64,000 nucleotides of DNA, taken from contig NC_073693.1 of assembly GCF_029784155.1 (NCBI RefSeq), forward strand, positions 359,429,825 through 359,493,824, in the 5' to 3' direction. Below are positions 23,869 to 34,395 of the stretch, one piece after another (within the stretch, counting starts at the first letter, position 1; each line of letters starts with the position of its first letter). A program made the translations under genes and the position numbers. The notes beneath the pieces are model-generated. The model was not told the DNA's origin, ran no database searches, and saw only the letters and a program-made list of their open reading frames with translations. The DNA is from Uranotaenia lowii. Taxonomy: Eukaryota; Arthropoda; Insecta; Diptera; Culicidae.

Positions 23869-24686
23869 TAGACTGAGTCGATTTGAGGTCATTTTTGAAT
23901 TTCTCAAACCCTGGGGTCTTAAATGCTCCGTCTTGGTCCAAAACTCATCCATGATTTTTTGCAGAATTTTTAAGTAACGTATACATGAGTGAATTTGAAG
24001 TTTTAGGTTTGTATGGGAAAATTGAATATTTTGTACTGGAAAATCAACTTCATTTTTGTATCTTCTGTGGAACCGAGCCAGCTGGCAGTCATTGTGCCAA
24101 TTTATAAAATTCCTAAAGAAAATTTTCCGCTGAACAACTTTGTCGAAGATCGTAACTTCGTATCTTATAAGGCAAACAAGTTATCAGCTGTTTAACAGAG
24201 GTATGTCTTTTCGCAATGATAATCAATAAATTCAATTGACATCCCTGTAGGGTGCCTTGCGAGGTATTACATGGCTACTTTTCATGCAATACTTCGCGAG
24301 ACTGCAGCAGTGATGTCAATTGAATTTATTATTAATCAATGCGAAAAGACATACCTCTGTTAAACTGCTAATAACTTTTTTGCCTAATAAGATACGAAGT
24401 TGCAATCTTCGACAAAGTTGTTCAGCGGAAAATTTCCTTTAGGAATTTTATAAATTGGCACAATAACTGTCAGCTGGCTCAGTTCCACAGAAGAAACAAA
24501 AATGAAGTTGATTTTTCAGTACAAAATATTCAATTTTCCCATACAAACCTTAAACTTCAAATTTACTCATGTATACGTTACTTGAAAATTCTGCAAAAGA
24601 TCATGGATAAGTTTTGGACCAAGACGGAGCTTTTAAAACCCCAGGGTTTGAGAAATTCAAAAATGACCTCAAATCGACTCAGTCTA
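23869..24686. mobile_element. 818-bp long-TIR palindromic element, 9-bp target duplication
   Basis: The two halves are inverted copies almost to the centre (arms about 390 bp, centre near 24270-24300 around GACATCCCTG/GTGATGTCA). The termini are TAGACTGAGTCGATTTG and its complement. TTGCAACAA flanks both sides (23860-23868 and 24687-24695). Long terminal repeats with 9-bp duplications are typical of Mutator-like elements, so this is probably a non-autonomous MULE-type element (inference). Relatives are at 20820-21005, 39107-40576 and 55119-55647. Frames inside are artefacts of the palindrome. Confidence 0.85.
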
Positions 24687-24699
24687 TTGCAACAAACGA

Positions 24700-25089
24700 C
24701 AATCCATCAGAAAATGCTCAAAAATGAATGAAACAGGTATAAAATTCATTGCTGAATCGAATAATGTTCACCGCTTAGCGTTAAATTGAAGAAAAGATTA
24801 TTATTTTAAATTTTAAATTTTGCACTATATCACTTGGTTTTTGAATTAAGTGCATATGTGAATGCGATTGTTACAGTGAAATTCATACACAAACTATCTG
24901 ACCCCATACATTTCGCTTCCAATTTAGAATATGTGTTGAACAATTTGAATGAATGTCAGGCATTTTCCAGATGCATTTCCGAATGCATTGTTAAACAATA
25001 ATTGCAATAATTTTCAACACGCCCCAACTTCCGTGTATAAATTTTGACTCGACCGTTGCATAAAAACAAAATTATTGCCAAAAAATTAT
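24700..25089. other. No gene recognised
   Basis: AT-rich sequence without visible repeats or open frames of note. Confidence 0.4.
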
Positions 25090-25740
25090 ACCCCATTTCG
25101 GAGGCCTCTTTTACAAACTTTGATGTCCGAAATCGATTGCCCTTCCCTCAAAACTCCCTTGGAACACGCACCAATTTATTGCATATTAATGTCAATATCA
25201 TAAAAAAATCAGTGAGTAGTTAATATGGACGACTCCTTTGGCGAACCCTGATCCAAAACTGGATAATTCGAATGAATTGTTCGTCCATAATAATTTCTGT
25301 GTGCTAATTTTCATCTCAATACGATGTATAATAACGTCAATATCACAAAAATATTGAAAAGTTAATATGGATGAACCCTTCTGTCAGCTTCTTACACTGA
25401 ATTTGATACCTGAAATCGATTACACGTCTATATTGCAAAAAAAAAGCTAACAGGTTATATGGACTACCCCTTTGGCTGGCCCTTTACACAAAATTTGATA
25501 ACAGCAATGAATTATCCGTTCTCAAAAATATCCGAGCGCATATTTTCATCTCAATCCGATGTATAATAAATTATTAGTTATAACGTCAATATCACAAAAA
25601 TATTAAAAAGTTAATATGGACAACCACATTTCCCGACCCCTTACCCAAAATTCAATACTTCGAATCAAATTCCCATCACTCAAAACCCCTATGTGCAAAT
25701 TTCCATCAAATCCGACGAAAAGTAATGTCAATAATGCTAA
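25090..25740 (+). repeat. Degenerate tandem repeat, period about 145-160 bp
   Basis: A unit containing (A)GTTAATATGGAC, CCCCTTTGGC, ACAAAATTTGATA, AATCGATT, TCATCTCAATCCGATGTATA and AACGTCAATATCACAAAAAT recurs with deletions. The TTAATATGGA/TTATATGGA landmark occurs near 25219, 25361, 25453 and 25610, with a more degraded unit before them. The function is unknown. Confidence 0.75.
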
Positions 25741-26580
25741 AACAGCATTTAGTACAGATTAGCCGATCGTCACAGAAATATGTCGTTACCTATTTTTGAT
25801 GAAAAATCCCATCGTATCGAACAAATTAAACATTCACGTAAATTGCAGGAGATGTTACTAATGCATAAATTCTTATTAGGAGAGTGTTTACTTATTTTCT
25901 TTGTACAATTTACGTGAAAATAAATTGCATAAAAATTATGTAGCGTTTCACGTAGCAGCAACATGCAGAATATTTTGCGTGCAAGAGAGTTGTCTTGGGA
26001 GTCAGATTCATGCACAAATATATGTTTTTAATTGACTGACGCAATATGCGGGTAGTAAAACGATGTTTTTGAGATAGTTGTAACTGTTTCAGTAAAAATC
26101 TCCTTATCCTTCTCCCCCCCCCCCCCCCCTCTTCTCACACTTTAAAAAAAACTATATTCTACTTCTTTTTCCTTCTGAAGGATGTTCTTGCTGCATCTAG
26201 TTATTCTGGACCGGTGGCCATCATTTGAAATTCACTGGCTTCAGCTTGACATTTAAACGACAAACATATCCAGACGCTAATGCTTTCCGAAAAATCCAAA
26301 AGACAATTCAAATAAGTAAATTGATACTTCTTCAAAACTTGATATTCAACTTTTCAGCTTCGAAAAACGTGTCTGTCACACACAAGCACAGCCTACTGAG
26401 TCCGCTCCAAATATTTTTTTTTATCAGACACAATACCAAAAATTTTGTTAACCTAATTTGAGGTTTGGATTATTGTGAAAGATAGAAGATAGATTTCTCG
26501 AAAACCAAGCTGGACCGGGTTTTTCTATTTTTTACCTTGAAAATCCGGGCAAGCCCTGTTGAAAGTGTACTATCTGATAG
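25741..26580. other. No gene; contains a 16-base poly-C run
   Basis: A C homopolymer at 26114-26129 sits in otherwise AT-rich sequence. No coding frame is recognised. Confidence 0.45.
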
Positions 26581-27290
26581 GTAGGGGAAAATGGTAATAT
26601 TTGATCCAATTTTCTTATTTTCGACATATCTTTTTTGAAAATTTTAAAAACTCGCCGACTATGACAGATTCTGAATGCATGTAGTTTGAAATTTCTATGC
26701 TCCAAAAACTAGATCGACGCTTCAACTTTATCAAAAATCAAGCAAGTTAAAAATTATAAGAGCGATTGACGATTTTTGGCCATATTACTATTTATTTCGA
26801 AGAATTCTAAGTTTTTTTTTACAATTCTGTAGTCATAGCATACTTTAAGGCGAAATTTTCACTTTTTAGACAAAATCACTCTTTTAAGCCTCCTTAATCA
26901 GCCAATCATTGTATAAACAATAGTTTTTGGATAAATATTAGTTATATCGTGCTAAATTGTGATTACAATTGAGGCTCTCAGAACCAAATGGGGTATAAAA
27001 TATAAATGACAAAATGGTCAATTTTGAGTTAATGATGCCAAACGGTTCTTCATATTTCAAACTATGTTTGATGATTTTTTCAGGTTTTTTAAAATTTATT
27101 TACATACTTTTACGTTTCAAACCAAAATTCAAATTTTCGAAAAATATATGTAAAATTGCCAAACACAACAACTGTTATTCAAAATCAGCTTCAATGCACT
27201 TATACCCCTTTGGCTCCAAGGGCCTTAATTCTTTTCGTTGAAAACATGTCAGTTTGAACTAAAAGCATCATTTGAACCCATGAGTAACAT

Positions 27291-29467
27291 TTGAGGAGAC
27301 TTTTTCTAAAAAAAATAAGAGTTAACATTTGCCCTGAATTTAAGAATTCAGATTTATCTGATCACAGAACTATCGTATTATCAGTGAAAACTAACTCGAA
27401 AACATCTTCTAAACAAGTTCCAAAAACAGTTTTACAATATGATCAGATTCATGACAGTAGTCTTAGTGTCAATCATGTTACAAACTTTGATCAATTTGTA
27501 GCCCACTATAAAGAAGTCGTTCTGCAAAACACAACAGTTTTACGAATTCGAAAAACATACAAATAAGAAAACCTTACATTACCTCGGAAATACTAAATCT
27601 TATAACTAAAAAAAGAAAATTGTACCACGCGTCAAGACAGGATGCTAAGTATGACTCGGAATACAAAAAAAGTTAGAAATGAGATTAGAAATAAATCGAA
27701 ACTGATGAAAAAGCAGTATTTCGACAATTTGATTACTAACAGCTTGCATAATCCTAAAAATTTGTGGAATAATATCAATGAAATTGTTTTCAACAAGCAT
27801 TCATCTTATGATTCCTCTTTTTAACAATTTTTTTTATCAACGTAAGTGGATTACTTATCACTAATTGGTTGGAGCCCGAAACTGTTTTCGAAGTTCCTGA
27901 TTTTGAGTTCTCTTTCACTGCCGCTTCAGAAGACTATTTGTCCGACAAAATTGACAGTCTTAATAATAAAAGTGCAACTGGAATTGATGGTATATCAACT
28001 AAGTTCTTGAAAAAATACAAAAACAAGTATATTCATAAATACACGGATCTTGTTAATGAAAGCCTAAATTCGAACTCGTTTACAGATGTTCTTAAATGTG
28101 CAAAAGTTATTCCTGTCTTTAAAAGTGGCGATAAAACAAATAAAACTAATTATAGGCCGATTTCCGTTCTGACTGCTCTCTCTAAACCCTTTGAAAGATT
28201 GTTATTTGACCAAATAGAACAGCACTGTACGCAACATGAATTAATACATGCCAATCAATTTGGTTTCGTCCCCAAATCAAACACACTAAGTGCTTGTGCT
28301 AATCTTATAAGTACAATTGCAGAAAGCTTGGATGAGAGAAAAACTGTTGCATGTGTTTTTATAGATATTCGCAAAGCTTTTGATTGTGTTCATCACAAGA
28401 TCTTAATTAAAAAATTGAAATCTTTCGGTTTCTCCGAAAATGCCAGGCAGCTTATGGATTCTTATCTATCTAACAGACAACAAATTGTGAGAATTAACTC
28501 CAGCGATAGTCAAACTTTACCTATCAAATGTGGTATACCTCAAGGTTCCATCTTGGGGCCTTTGTTGTTCATTATGTATATAAATGATATTTTTGCTCTT
28601 TCTCTGAAAGGTAAATTGCAGCTTTTTGCAGATGATGCAACTCTATTATACATAGTGGAAAACCTCGACATGCTTAAAGAACATATTACGCATGACACAA
28701 ATATTCTTATAACATTTTTCAATCAAAATCATATGGCATTGAACCTCCAAAAAACAAATTTTATCATTTTTAACTTGCAAAGACAATCAGAAAAAGTTCC
28801 GATTTTTGTGAACGGTATAGAAATTGAGCAGGTCTCTAAAGTTAAATACCTTGGACTCCTAATTGATGAAAATTTGCGATGGAATGAACATATACTCCGA
28901 GTAAGCTCCAAAGTCACCTCATATATTTTTGCATTGAAAAAAGTACGACGTTTTGTTTCCGAAAAAATTGCTTGGAAAGTTTATTACGCTTACATACACC
29001 CGCACTTTGCTTACATGAACAGTATATGGGGATGTGCTGCTTCTGTACATCTAAAACCTCTTTTAACACTACAAAAAAGAGCTTTGAAAATTGTTAAAAG
29101 TCTGCCAATTCTGTTTCCCACTGATCAACTTTACTCTGCAAATGTGCTTTCTCTACATACTTTGAATAAGTTTGAAAATTGTGTATTGATCTATAGGATC
29201 TTAAACAACTTAATAAAAACAAACTTTACCCCCACTTTTATTTCGGAAATCCATTCATACAACATTAGAGGCAATGTAAACTCGAATTTTTACATAAATA
29301 GAAGAAGAACAACAATGGTTTCTAATAGTTTTCTGAACAAAGGCTTAAATCTTTTCAATACATTACCTTCTAACATAAAAAATATTAGAAGTCTAACGCT
29401 TTTCAAGTCCCCTCTTAAAAGATATCTTTTTAATGAAACTCAGCCTAGTAGCACCCGCCCACCTTGA
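27291..29467 (+). pseudogene. LINE ORF2 fragment: endonuclease C-terminus and reverse transcriptase
   Basis: This is a 5'-truncated non-LTR retrotransposon that once copied its RNA into genomic DNA. The start (27291-27566) retains the end of an APE-type endonuclease, including SDLSDHRTIVLSV. The linker (27567-27830) reads KPYITSEILNLITKKRKLYH, then shifts frame at an A-run near 27660 and meets a stop. From 27869 a 532-codon frame is open without an ATG. It shows the reverse transcriptase blocks in order: ATGID (residues 36-40), YRPISVL (95-101), FIDIRKAFD (164-172), GIPQGSILGPLLF (222-234) and FADD (253-256, the catalytic aspartates), then KYLGLLIDENLRW. The reverse transcriptase part is intact, but the element lacks ORF1 and most of the endonuclease, so it is dead. 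By sequence style it is in the Jockey/CR1/L2 group; the exact clade is uncertain. Confidence 0.9.
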
Positions 29468-29940
29468 CGAAACCATACTGTACATAGCTGGTATGACTAG
29501 TCGGGGGGTGGAGCGTTACTAGGCTTCGCCAAAAACCAATGCAAACTTATAACGCCTAGCCCTCCCAAGAAATTCGTCATCCACCGAAGCAACGCGAATG
29601 CAAGCGTGGTAAATCTTGCCATAATATGGACTCTTGGGAGATTTGGAAACAGGAAATGGTTTCCTTGCTACGCACAACCTGGTGTGGGAATTATCTGAAA
29701 TCTCTTCCCATCCTATCCCTATCCCATATTCCCATTTCCTCATTTCCTATCCTTTATATCCTTTCCCTCATATCCTTTAAATGAGTAGTAGTAGTAGTCA
29801 CTAAGCTTAGTTTTAAGATATACCTAGGACCTAAGCATTCTTGCACACACACTAACTACTGAATACACAACTTAGAGACCGACCACAGTTTTCGAACTTA
29901 TACGGTTTATGTTCACTAAATAAAGAAAAAAAAAAAAAAG
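29468..29940 (+). other. LINE 3' untranslated region and poly(A) tail
   Basis: After the ORF2 stop comes a 3' region with a CTAGGC/GCCTAG inverted motif (29519 and 29554), a pyrimidine-rich TCCTATCC stretch and (AGT)n at 29783. It then has AATAAA (29919-29924) and about 14 A. This is a normal 3' end for a polyadenylated LINE. A possible 11-bp target duplication is ATGAGTAACAT (27280-27290) and ATGAGTTACAT (29959-29969), but 18 bases separate the A-run from the right copy. Confidence 0.7.
29919..29924 (+). terminator. AATAAA polyadenylation signal of the LINE
   Basis: AATAAA immediately precedes the A-run that ends the element, as expected of a reverse-transcribed polyadenylated RNA. Confidence 0.6.
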
Positions 29941-30589
29941 AAATCATATCGTTCCTCAATGAGTTACATATTTCAACAAATATTTTTGATAAATTTTGTT
30001 TATGTTCGATATATTTGGAAAATATGTAATAAGGCCTTTAGTCACATTTTGATAAATTTTTCATTAAAAGTTCAATAACTCTGATTTTTTCCCAATGTTA
30101 TATGGTTAAAGCATTGCTAATTTGATCCATTTGGCAAATTTTTGTAGAGCATTATAATTTTGTTAGAGATTTCAGTCATGAGATGTAGCTGAGAGATCAA
30201 GTAACCCCAGGGATCAAGTAATCTCGTTCTCCCCAATAGTTTGAATGACCGGTAATCTAGTGTTATAAGCGAGTTAGGGTTTGAAAGTGTTAAGATTTGG
30301 ACTTCAATACTATTGTTTTTTATTTACTATTCAAAATTTACAATTATAAATTAATCATTTAACCGATACAATTGTGAGTATGTAATTGTACGATAGTACA
30401 AACAATTCTTATTCCTCAGATTTTAAGTAATAAGAACGAGTTAGTTCTCAAATTTTTGACAACTGGATCAGGCCTGTGCATTATTTTCTAAATCTAAATC
30501 TATCAATAGAAATATTTTAAAATTTAAACTTAAAACCACCCCATTAGGGTACCCTATTGACTTGAGCCGATCGTTCGTTCTTCATATTA

Positions 30590-31520
30590 TCGGCCTCTAA
30601 TGATCTGGCCCGAACGCGCGAATATTTTTATTGCTGCTGTTGCTGTTCTCTGCCTTCTAGTAGATTCTCCCACTTCACTCGATTCGTTCGAGCTAAAAGC
30701 AAGTTGCCCTCCTACCAACCACTTCTGAGCAATGCTCTTCTGCTGCCTGTGATTGTTATTCGTCCTCCACCATCAAATCATTGAGCCGTTGTGGGAGCTC
30801 CCCTTCATTCGCTCCGAGCTGTGCGCCACCCATTCAACCCACCGACTGAGAAGGAGGGAGGCCCACCTAACCAAAATCCGAACCAAACAAACGGGCAAAC
30901 CAACAAAACGCATCATTCCGTTCCTCACCGCCAAAGTGGTCGAATCTACCTCGCTCGAGCTTACTCACTCACTAATGCAATGCGCGAATCGATTCCGGAA
31001 CCACCACAGCACAGCACAGGCTCAGTCGGTCGCGAGAGAGCACGCCAAAAGAAGCAAACAATCAACAGAAAAAAAAGCGCAACACCGAACCGGCTTGGCA
31101 GCTTGCTTGAATGCTTATTGCTTTTCACTCACGTGCTTCTCGCGATCCCGCAGTGACCGACAGCGATGATGACGAGGGGAGACAATCGTCCACCTTCTCC
31201 CTCGAAACAATCACCAAACCAACCGGCTCGGCACCCCGAAAGCTGGCCGCCGCGAGCACACGAGCCTCCAACCAATCGGAACCGAGGGATGACGACATCG
31301 GCAGCCAATGGGAAGCGGGCGCGATGATGCCATTTCTATTTTTAGCAACGTAAATAAACGCCGCTTCAATGTGGTTTGGTGTGCCAGCCCGGTTCGCGAA
31401 AAACGGGGAGCGAAACTGTGGGGCATTGAAAAATAGTAAACGCTTCGGAAAATGCAAATGCTCTCCCCATTCGCTCGGAGAGGTGTCGGCGTTGATAAAA
31501 ACTGAATGGAACCGTTTTCT
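30590..31520. promoter_or_regulatory. GC/CpG-richer block, possible promoter or untranslated exon
   Basis: The block is clearly richer in C, G and CpG than its flanks. It has CCAAT-type boxes on the plus strand (31269 CCAATCGGA and 31305 GCCAATGGGA) and a TCAGTCGG initiator-like motif at 31021. Several 80-138 codon frames overlap in different registers with low-complexity protein content (polar, proline/arginine), so they are not persuasive genes. Whether it is active is unknown. Confidence 0.3.
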
Positions 31521-32173
31521 TGGGAAAGATATAACAAGTTGACATAATGATTGATCCTCGAAAAAGTTACTATTGGAAATGATGTTATATTTATTGTCAG
31601 AGATAATATTGATTAGAACTATGTAGATAAAGTAACGCTCATCAATATCGTAGTAAAATGTTCATATTACAATTTTAGAGATATAAGATTTGTTAGAAAT
31701 GTTACTAAATTTGTCGGCCTTATCGCTGAAAATTGATGTCCTTTGAAGAAAGGACATCTTAAGATTATGAAATTTTATTGACAGATAGAATGTAATATGA
31801 ACGAAAGATGGTGAAAACGAACTGGATAAATATATTAAGAAGCATTATCGTCACATTCCAGATTTTTCTTCAGCACGGGCTTACTTACTTCACAGCGGCA
31901 AAAAACCGTAACAAAATACTCACAATCGCTGGAATTTCGATAAAAACTTCGAATTTTTCCTAGTTAGTGATCTTTCGAATTTTCAAAATTTTAAACTCCG
32001 TTGGGGTAATTGTCAAATAAAAGAATTTATTAAATTCTTAAATTCTTAAAATTGGAAAAAAAAATCGGTCCACCAAACTAAAAGAGCTGTTACTTGCAAT
32101 ACCCTAGACCGAGTTTCACCAAATAACTTTTATTAAGTCACTTACAGTGTTGAATTCGAATATGCTGACCATA
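31521..32173. other. No gene; weak similarity to 53345-53460
   Basis: The stretch 31711-31890 shares TCGGCCTTNTCG, AAGATTATG, AGATGGTGAAAA and TTCAGCACG in the same order with 53345-53460. No coding frame is seen. Confidence 0.35.
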
Positions 32174-32678
32174 TAGGGGCGATGAGGGCATAACGAGCAC
32201 CCAGGGCATAATGAGCACTCCTTTTTTCTACATAAGTACGTATTTTCTTAAACAAATTTTCATGAGGACTTGTTTGGTACTATCCATAGTATTAATTTTT
32301 CACCAAAAAAGGAATATCCTTTTCATCTTTACAGAAATATTAAATAATAACCAGCTAGGTTCTCAAGTGACGAAAATATTATAATTTTTGAGCACCACCA
32401 AATAAGCTTTTATGACCTTTAAATCATCTTGATCTGAAATCTACCCACTGCAACATGATCTACACATTGTTTCTCAATTTTCAACATCATAAAATTTTAG
32501 ATTTTTCGTTTTAATCAATTTGAAAAAGCTTTTTTACTTTAATTTGTTCACTAGAGGCGAAAAGAGCATTTTCAATGAAGGCATAATGAGCATTTTCTGC
32601 CGGGGAATCTAGCAGCGAGTTCAACTCGATGAAGTCAACTGAATAATAGAGCTACAGTTTGACTTGTTTCGTCTGTCG

Positions 32679-32748
32679 ATTTGGCCTATTGGTAAGGTGT
32701 CGGAGAGGTAATCAGTAGACTCGAGTTCGATTCCTGTTCGAGGGGATT
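32679..32748 (+). ncRNA. tRNA-like pol III promoter unit, left arm
   Basis: An A box (TGGCCTATTGG at 32682-32692) and a B box (GAGTTCGATTCC at 32723-32734) lie 30 bp apart, as in tRNA-derived SINEs, followed by a T-run at 32746 that could stop pol III. No convincing cloverleaf or functional anticodon arm is evident, so it is a tRNA relic or SINE head, not a working tRNA gene. Confidence 0.55.
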
Positions 32749-32982
32749 TTTTTTGCACATACCATTCATGATTGATTTTTTTTATTGTTACATTATACGG
32801 CTAATAGCATCAAAGCATCATCCGTCAAACAAAACACCAGAAACATAATGTATGAGCATGTGTTCATTCTTTGAATTCTACAAACAGACCTAGATTATTT
32901 ATTTATTGCTTTGTTTGATGAATCTACGCCTCACCGTTTAGTGCAATAAATAATCATGAATGATAAATGAAAAAAAAAATTA

Positions 32983-33052
32983 CCACGACCAGGAATCGAA
33001 CTCGAGGCTACTGATTACCTCTCCGACATCTTACCAATAAGCCAAATCGTCA
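32983..33052 (-). ncRNA. tRNA-like pol III promoter unit, right arm (inverted copy)
   Basis: This is the reverse complement of the left-arm unit. The B box reads GGAATCGAACTC on the plus strand (32992-33003) and the A box CCAATAAGCCA (33034-33044). An A-run at 32970-32979 on the plus strand gives a T-run terminator on the minus strand. Two convergent pol III units would give transcripts that pair with each other. Confidence 0.55.
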
Positions 33053-33406
33053 GACGATACAAGTCAAGCTGTAGCTCTATTAATCAGTTGACTTCATTGA
33101 GTCGAATTTGCTGCTAGAATCCCCGGCAGAAAACGCTCATTATGCCTTCATTAATGGTGCTCATACTGCCTCGGAGGGTTTCTCATTATGCCTCTACAGT
33201 GACTGGTTTTCAGCTTTCGGCAAAAAATTTTAAAATGCATTTTTAAAAGTTTTTATCTACTTTTTCAAGTTTCATCCAATTAGGCAATAGACTATTTGAG
33301 TGTCTGAACACGAAACAATGATGTAGGTAATTCACATATTACAGCTGTTCTCTATGGTTAAATAAGCAATTTTCTTAAGGTGGCCATTATGCCCCCATCT
33401 CCCCTA

Positions 33407-34112
33407 CGTATCTTTTGTACATTCATATCTACTCAATTTTCTAAAAATACCAAAAATACTACTTCTGATGAACAAAATCTGATAAAAATTGAGTTCAGGA
33501 ATATACCTCCAAAAACAGTTGTTAAAACATAGGCTCCAAAAACTTGCCTATGTATTAATTTTCCCAGATAAAATAAAACCAGTGATAATAATATCCAGCC
33601 ATAACTCAACTATTTTCTCGGGAACAAGGCATTCGCTCAAGATATTTTTCTAATTTTTGACCAACACGGCTGGAGCTCCAAATTCACACCAATTATATCG
33701 CCAATACTGCAACTCATCCACACAATAATAATTAAAGTTTCAAGTAGAAATCCAGCATAATAATTTAAGTTCAAAATCCACCCTGAATCTGATACTTTCA
33801 GACTGAAAGTATCATAATTTCAATTGCAATTGATTAGGACTTTTAATTGAAATATAGTATTAGCTATAAGAAATGAACCGTTTATTAATTTTTTTTTTAT
33901 TTTAAAATTTTGATACTTACGGTTTTCCGGACCACGTTTGAGCAAAACCAAAACCGATTGTTTTGGTTTCGTTCTCTTTAGTCAATTCGCATATTGAGAA
34001 CAATAGCGGTTGACAGTTAATGATGGTCAATGATGATGACAACAATATAAATGTTGTCATCATGCACGCTAAACTCAGCCAACACAGCTAGTGATTATGA
34101 GTTACCCTGCAG
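33407..34112. other. No gene; short perfect hairpin
   Basis: ATGATGACAACA at about 34035 pairs with TGTTGTCATCAT at about 34053 across a 7-base loop. The remainder is AT-rich without recognisable content. Confidence 0.45.
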
Positions 34113-34316
34113 TGTTGGCAGTTTATTCTGAGTGGTTAGCCCAGAATTTGATAGTATTTAAGGAATGATTCAGAGTTGAGAATCATCTGGGTTAAGCGAC
34201 AAGATTGTTATCGCTATAGGTCTGAGTTAGCTTATAAGGACTTGACGAACAGAAATGAATAAATGGTATCTCATTTCCAAACCAAAACCACTGTTGCTAA
34301 ACCATTGAATTCAACA
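34113..34316 (+). mobile_element. Probable copia LTR (about 204 bp)
   Basis: The right boundary is well supported: ATTCAACA is followed at once by GGTTATGGGCCCAG, the primer-binding sequence used by copia-type elements (internal part of initiator-Met tRNA). The left boundary at TGTTGG is chosen because TGTTG...CAACA gives a normal inverted LTR end; it is not proven, as there is no second LTR in the window. Confidence 0.55.
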
Positions 34317-34330
34317 GGTTATGGGCCCAG
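34317..34330 (+). other. copia primer-binding site
   Basis: GGTTATGGGCCCAG matches the complement of the anticodon region of initiator methionine tRNA, the known copia priming mode. It sits directly after the LTR end. Confidence 0.75.
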
Positions 34331-34395
34331 ACACGTCTGGTGAGGAATAAGAGATAGAGGTAGAGGGGTACTCTAGACAAATTCTTCGAAAACTT

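Larger units (their letters stand above)
26584..30234. mobile_element. TA/GGGG-type element hosting a LINE insertion
   Basis: The left end TA-GGGGAAAATGGTAATATTTGATCC (26582 onward) is mirrored by a right end whose complement reads GGGGAGAACGAGATTACTTGATCC (30211-30234). Without the LINE (27291-29940) it would be about 1 kb. The right flank is not a clean TA. No transposase is seen. The termini are imperfect, so the call is moderate. Confidence 0.45.
32176..33404. mobile_element. Foldback element with TA target duplication and tRNA-like arms
   Basis: The ends GGGGCGATGAGGGCATAA and TTATGCCCCCATCTCCCC are inverted repeats flanked by TA (32174-32175 and 33405-33406). The subterminal motif GGCATAATGAGCA recurs several times and is inverted on the right side (GCTCATTATGCC). 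A second, internal inverted repeat (about 32559-32800 against 32955-33160) carries in each arm a tRNA-like sequence with A and B boxes pointing toward the centre. The loop (32800-32955) is AT-rich. There is no transposase. It belongs with the TA/GGGG elements at 11299 and 26584. Confidence 0.8.

Noticed and set aside
24013..24195. 60-codon frame inside the palindrome
   Set aside because: Lies entirely in a transposon arm, and the partner arm does not preserve the frame.
26114..26129. Poly-C run as a functional element
   Set aside because: A homopolymer with no associated structure; may also be a sequencing or assembly artefact.
30753..31537. Overlapping 80-138 codon frames in three registers and on both strands
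   Set aside because: Polar, proline/arginine-rich low-complexity translations expected from CpG-rich non-coding DNA; none stands out.
32679..33052. Functional tRNA genes
   Set aside because: A and B boxes are present, but I cannot fold a complete acceptor stem and anticodon arm; the two copies are inverted arms of a transposable element.
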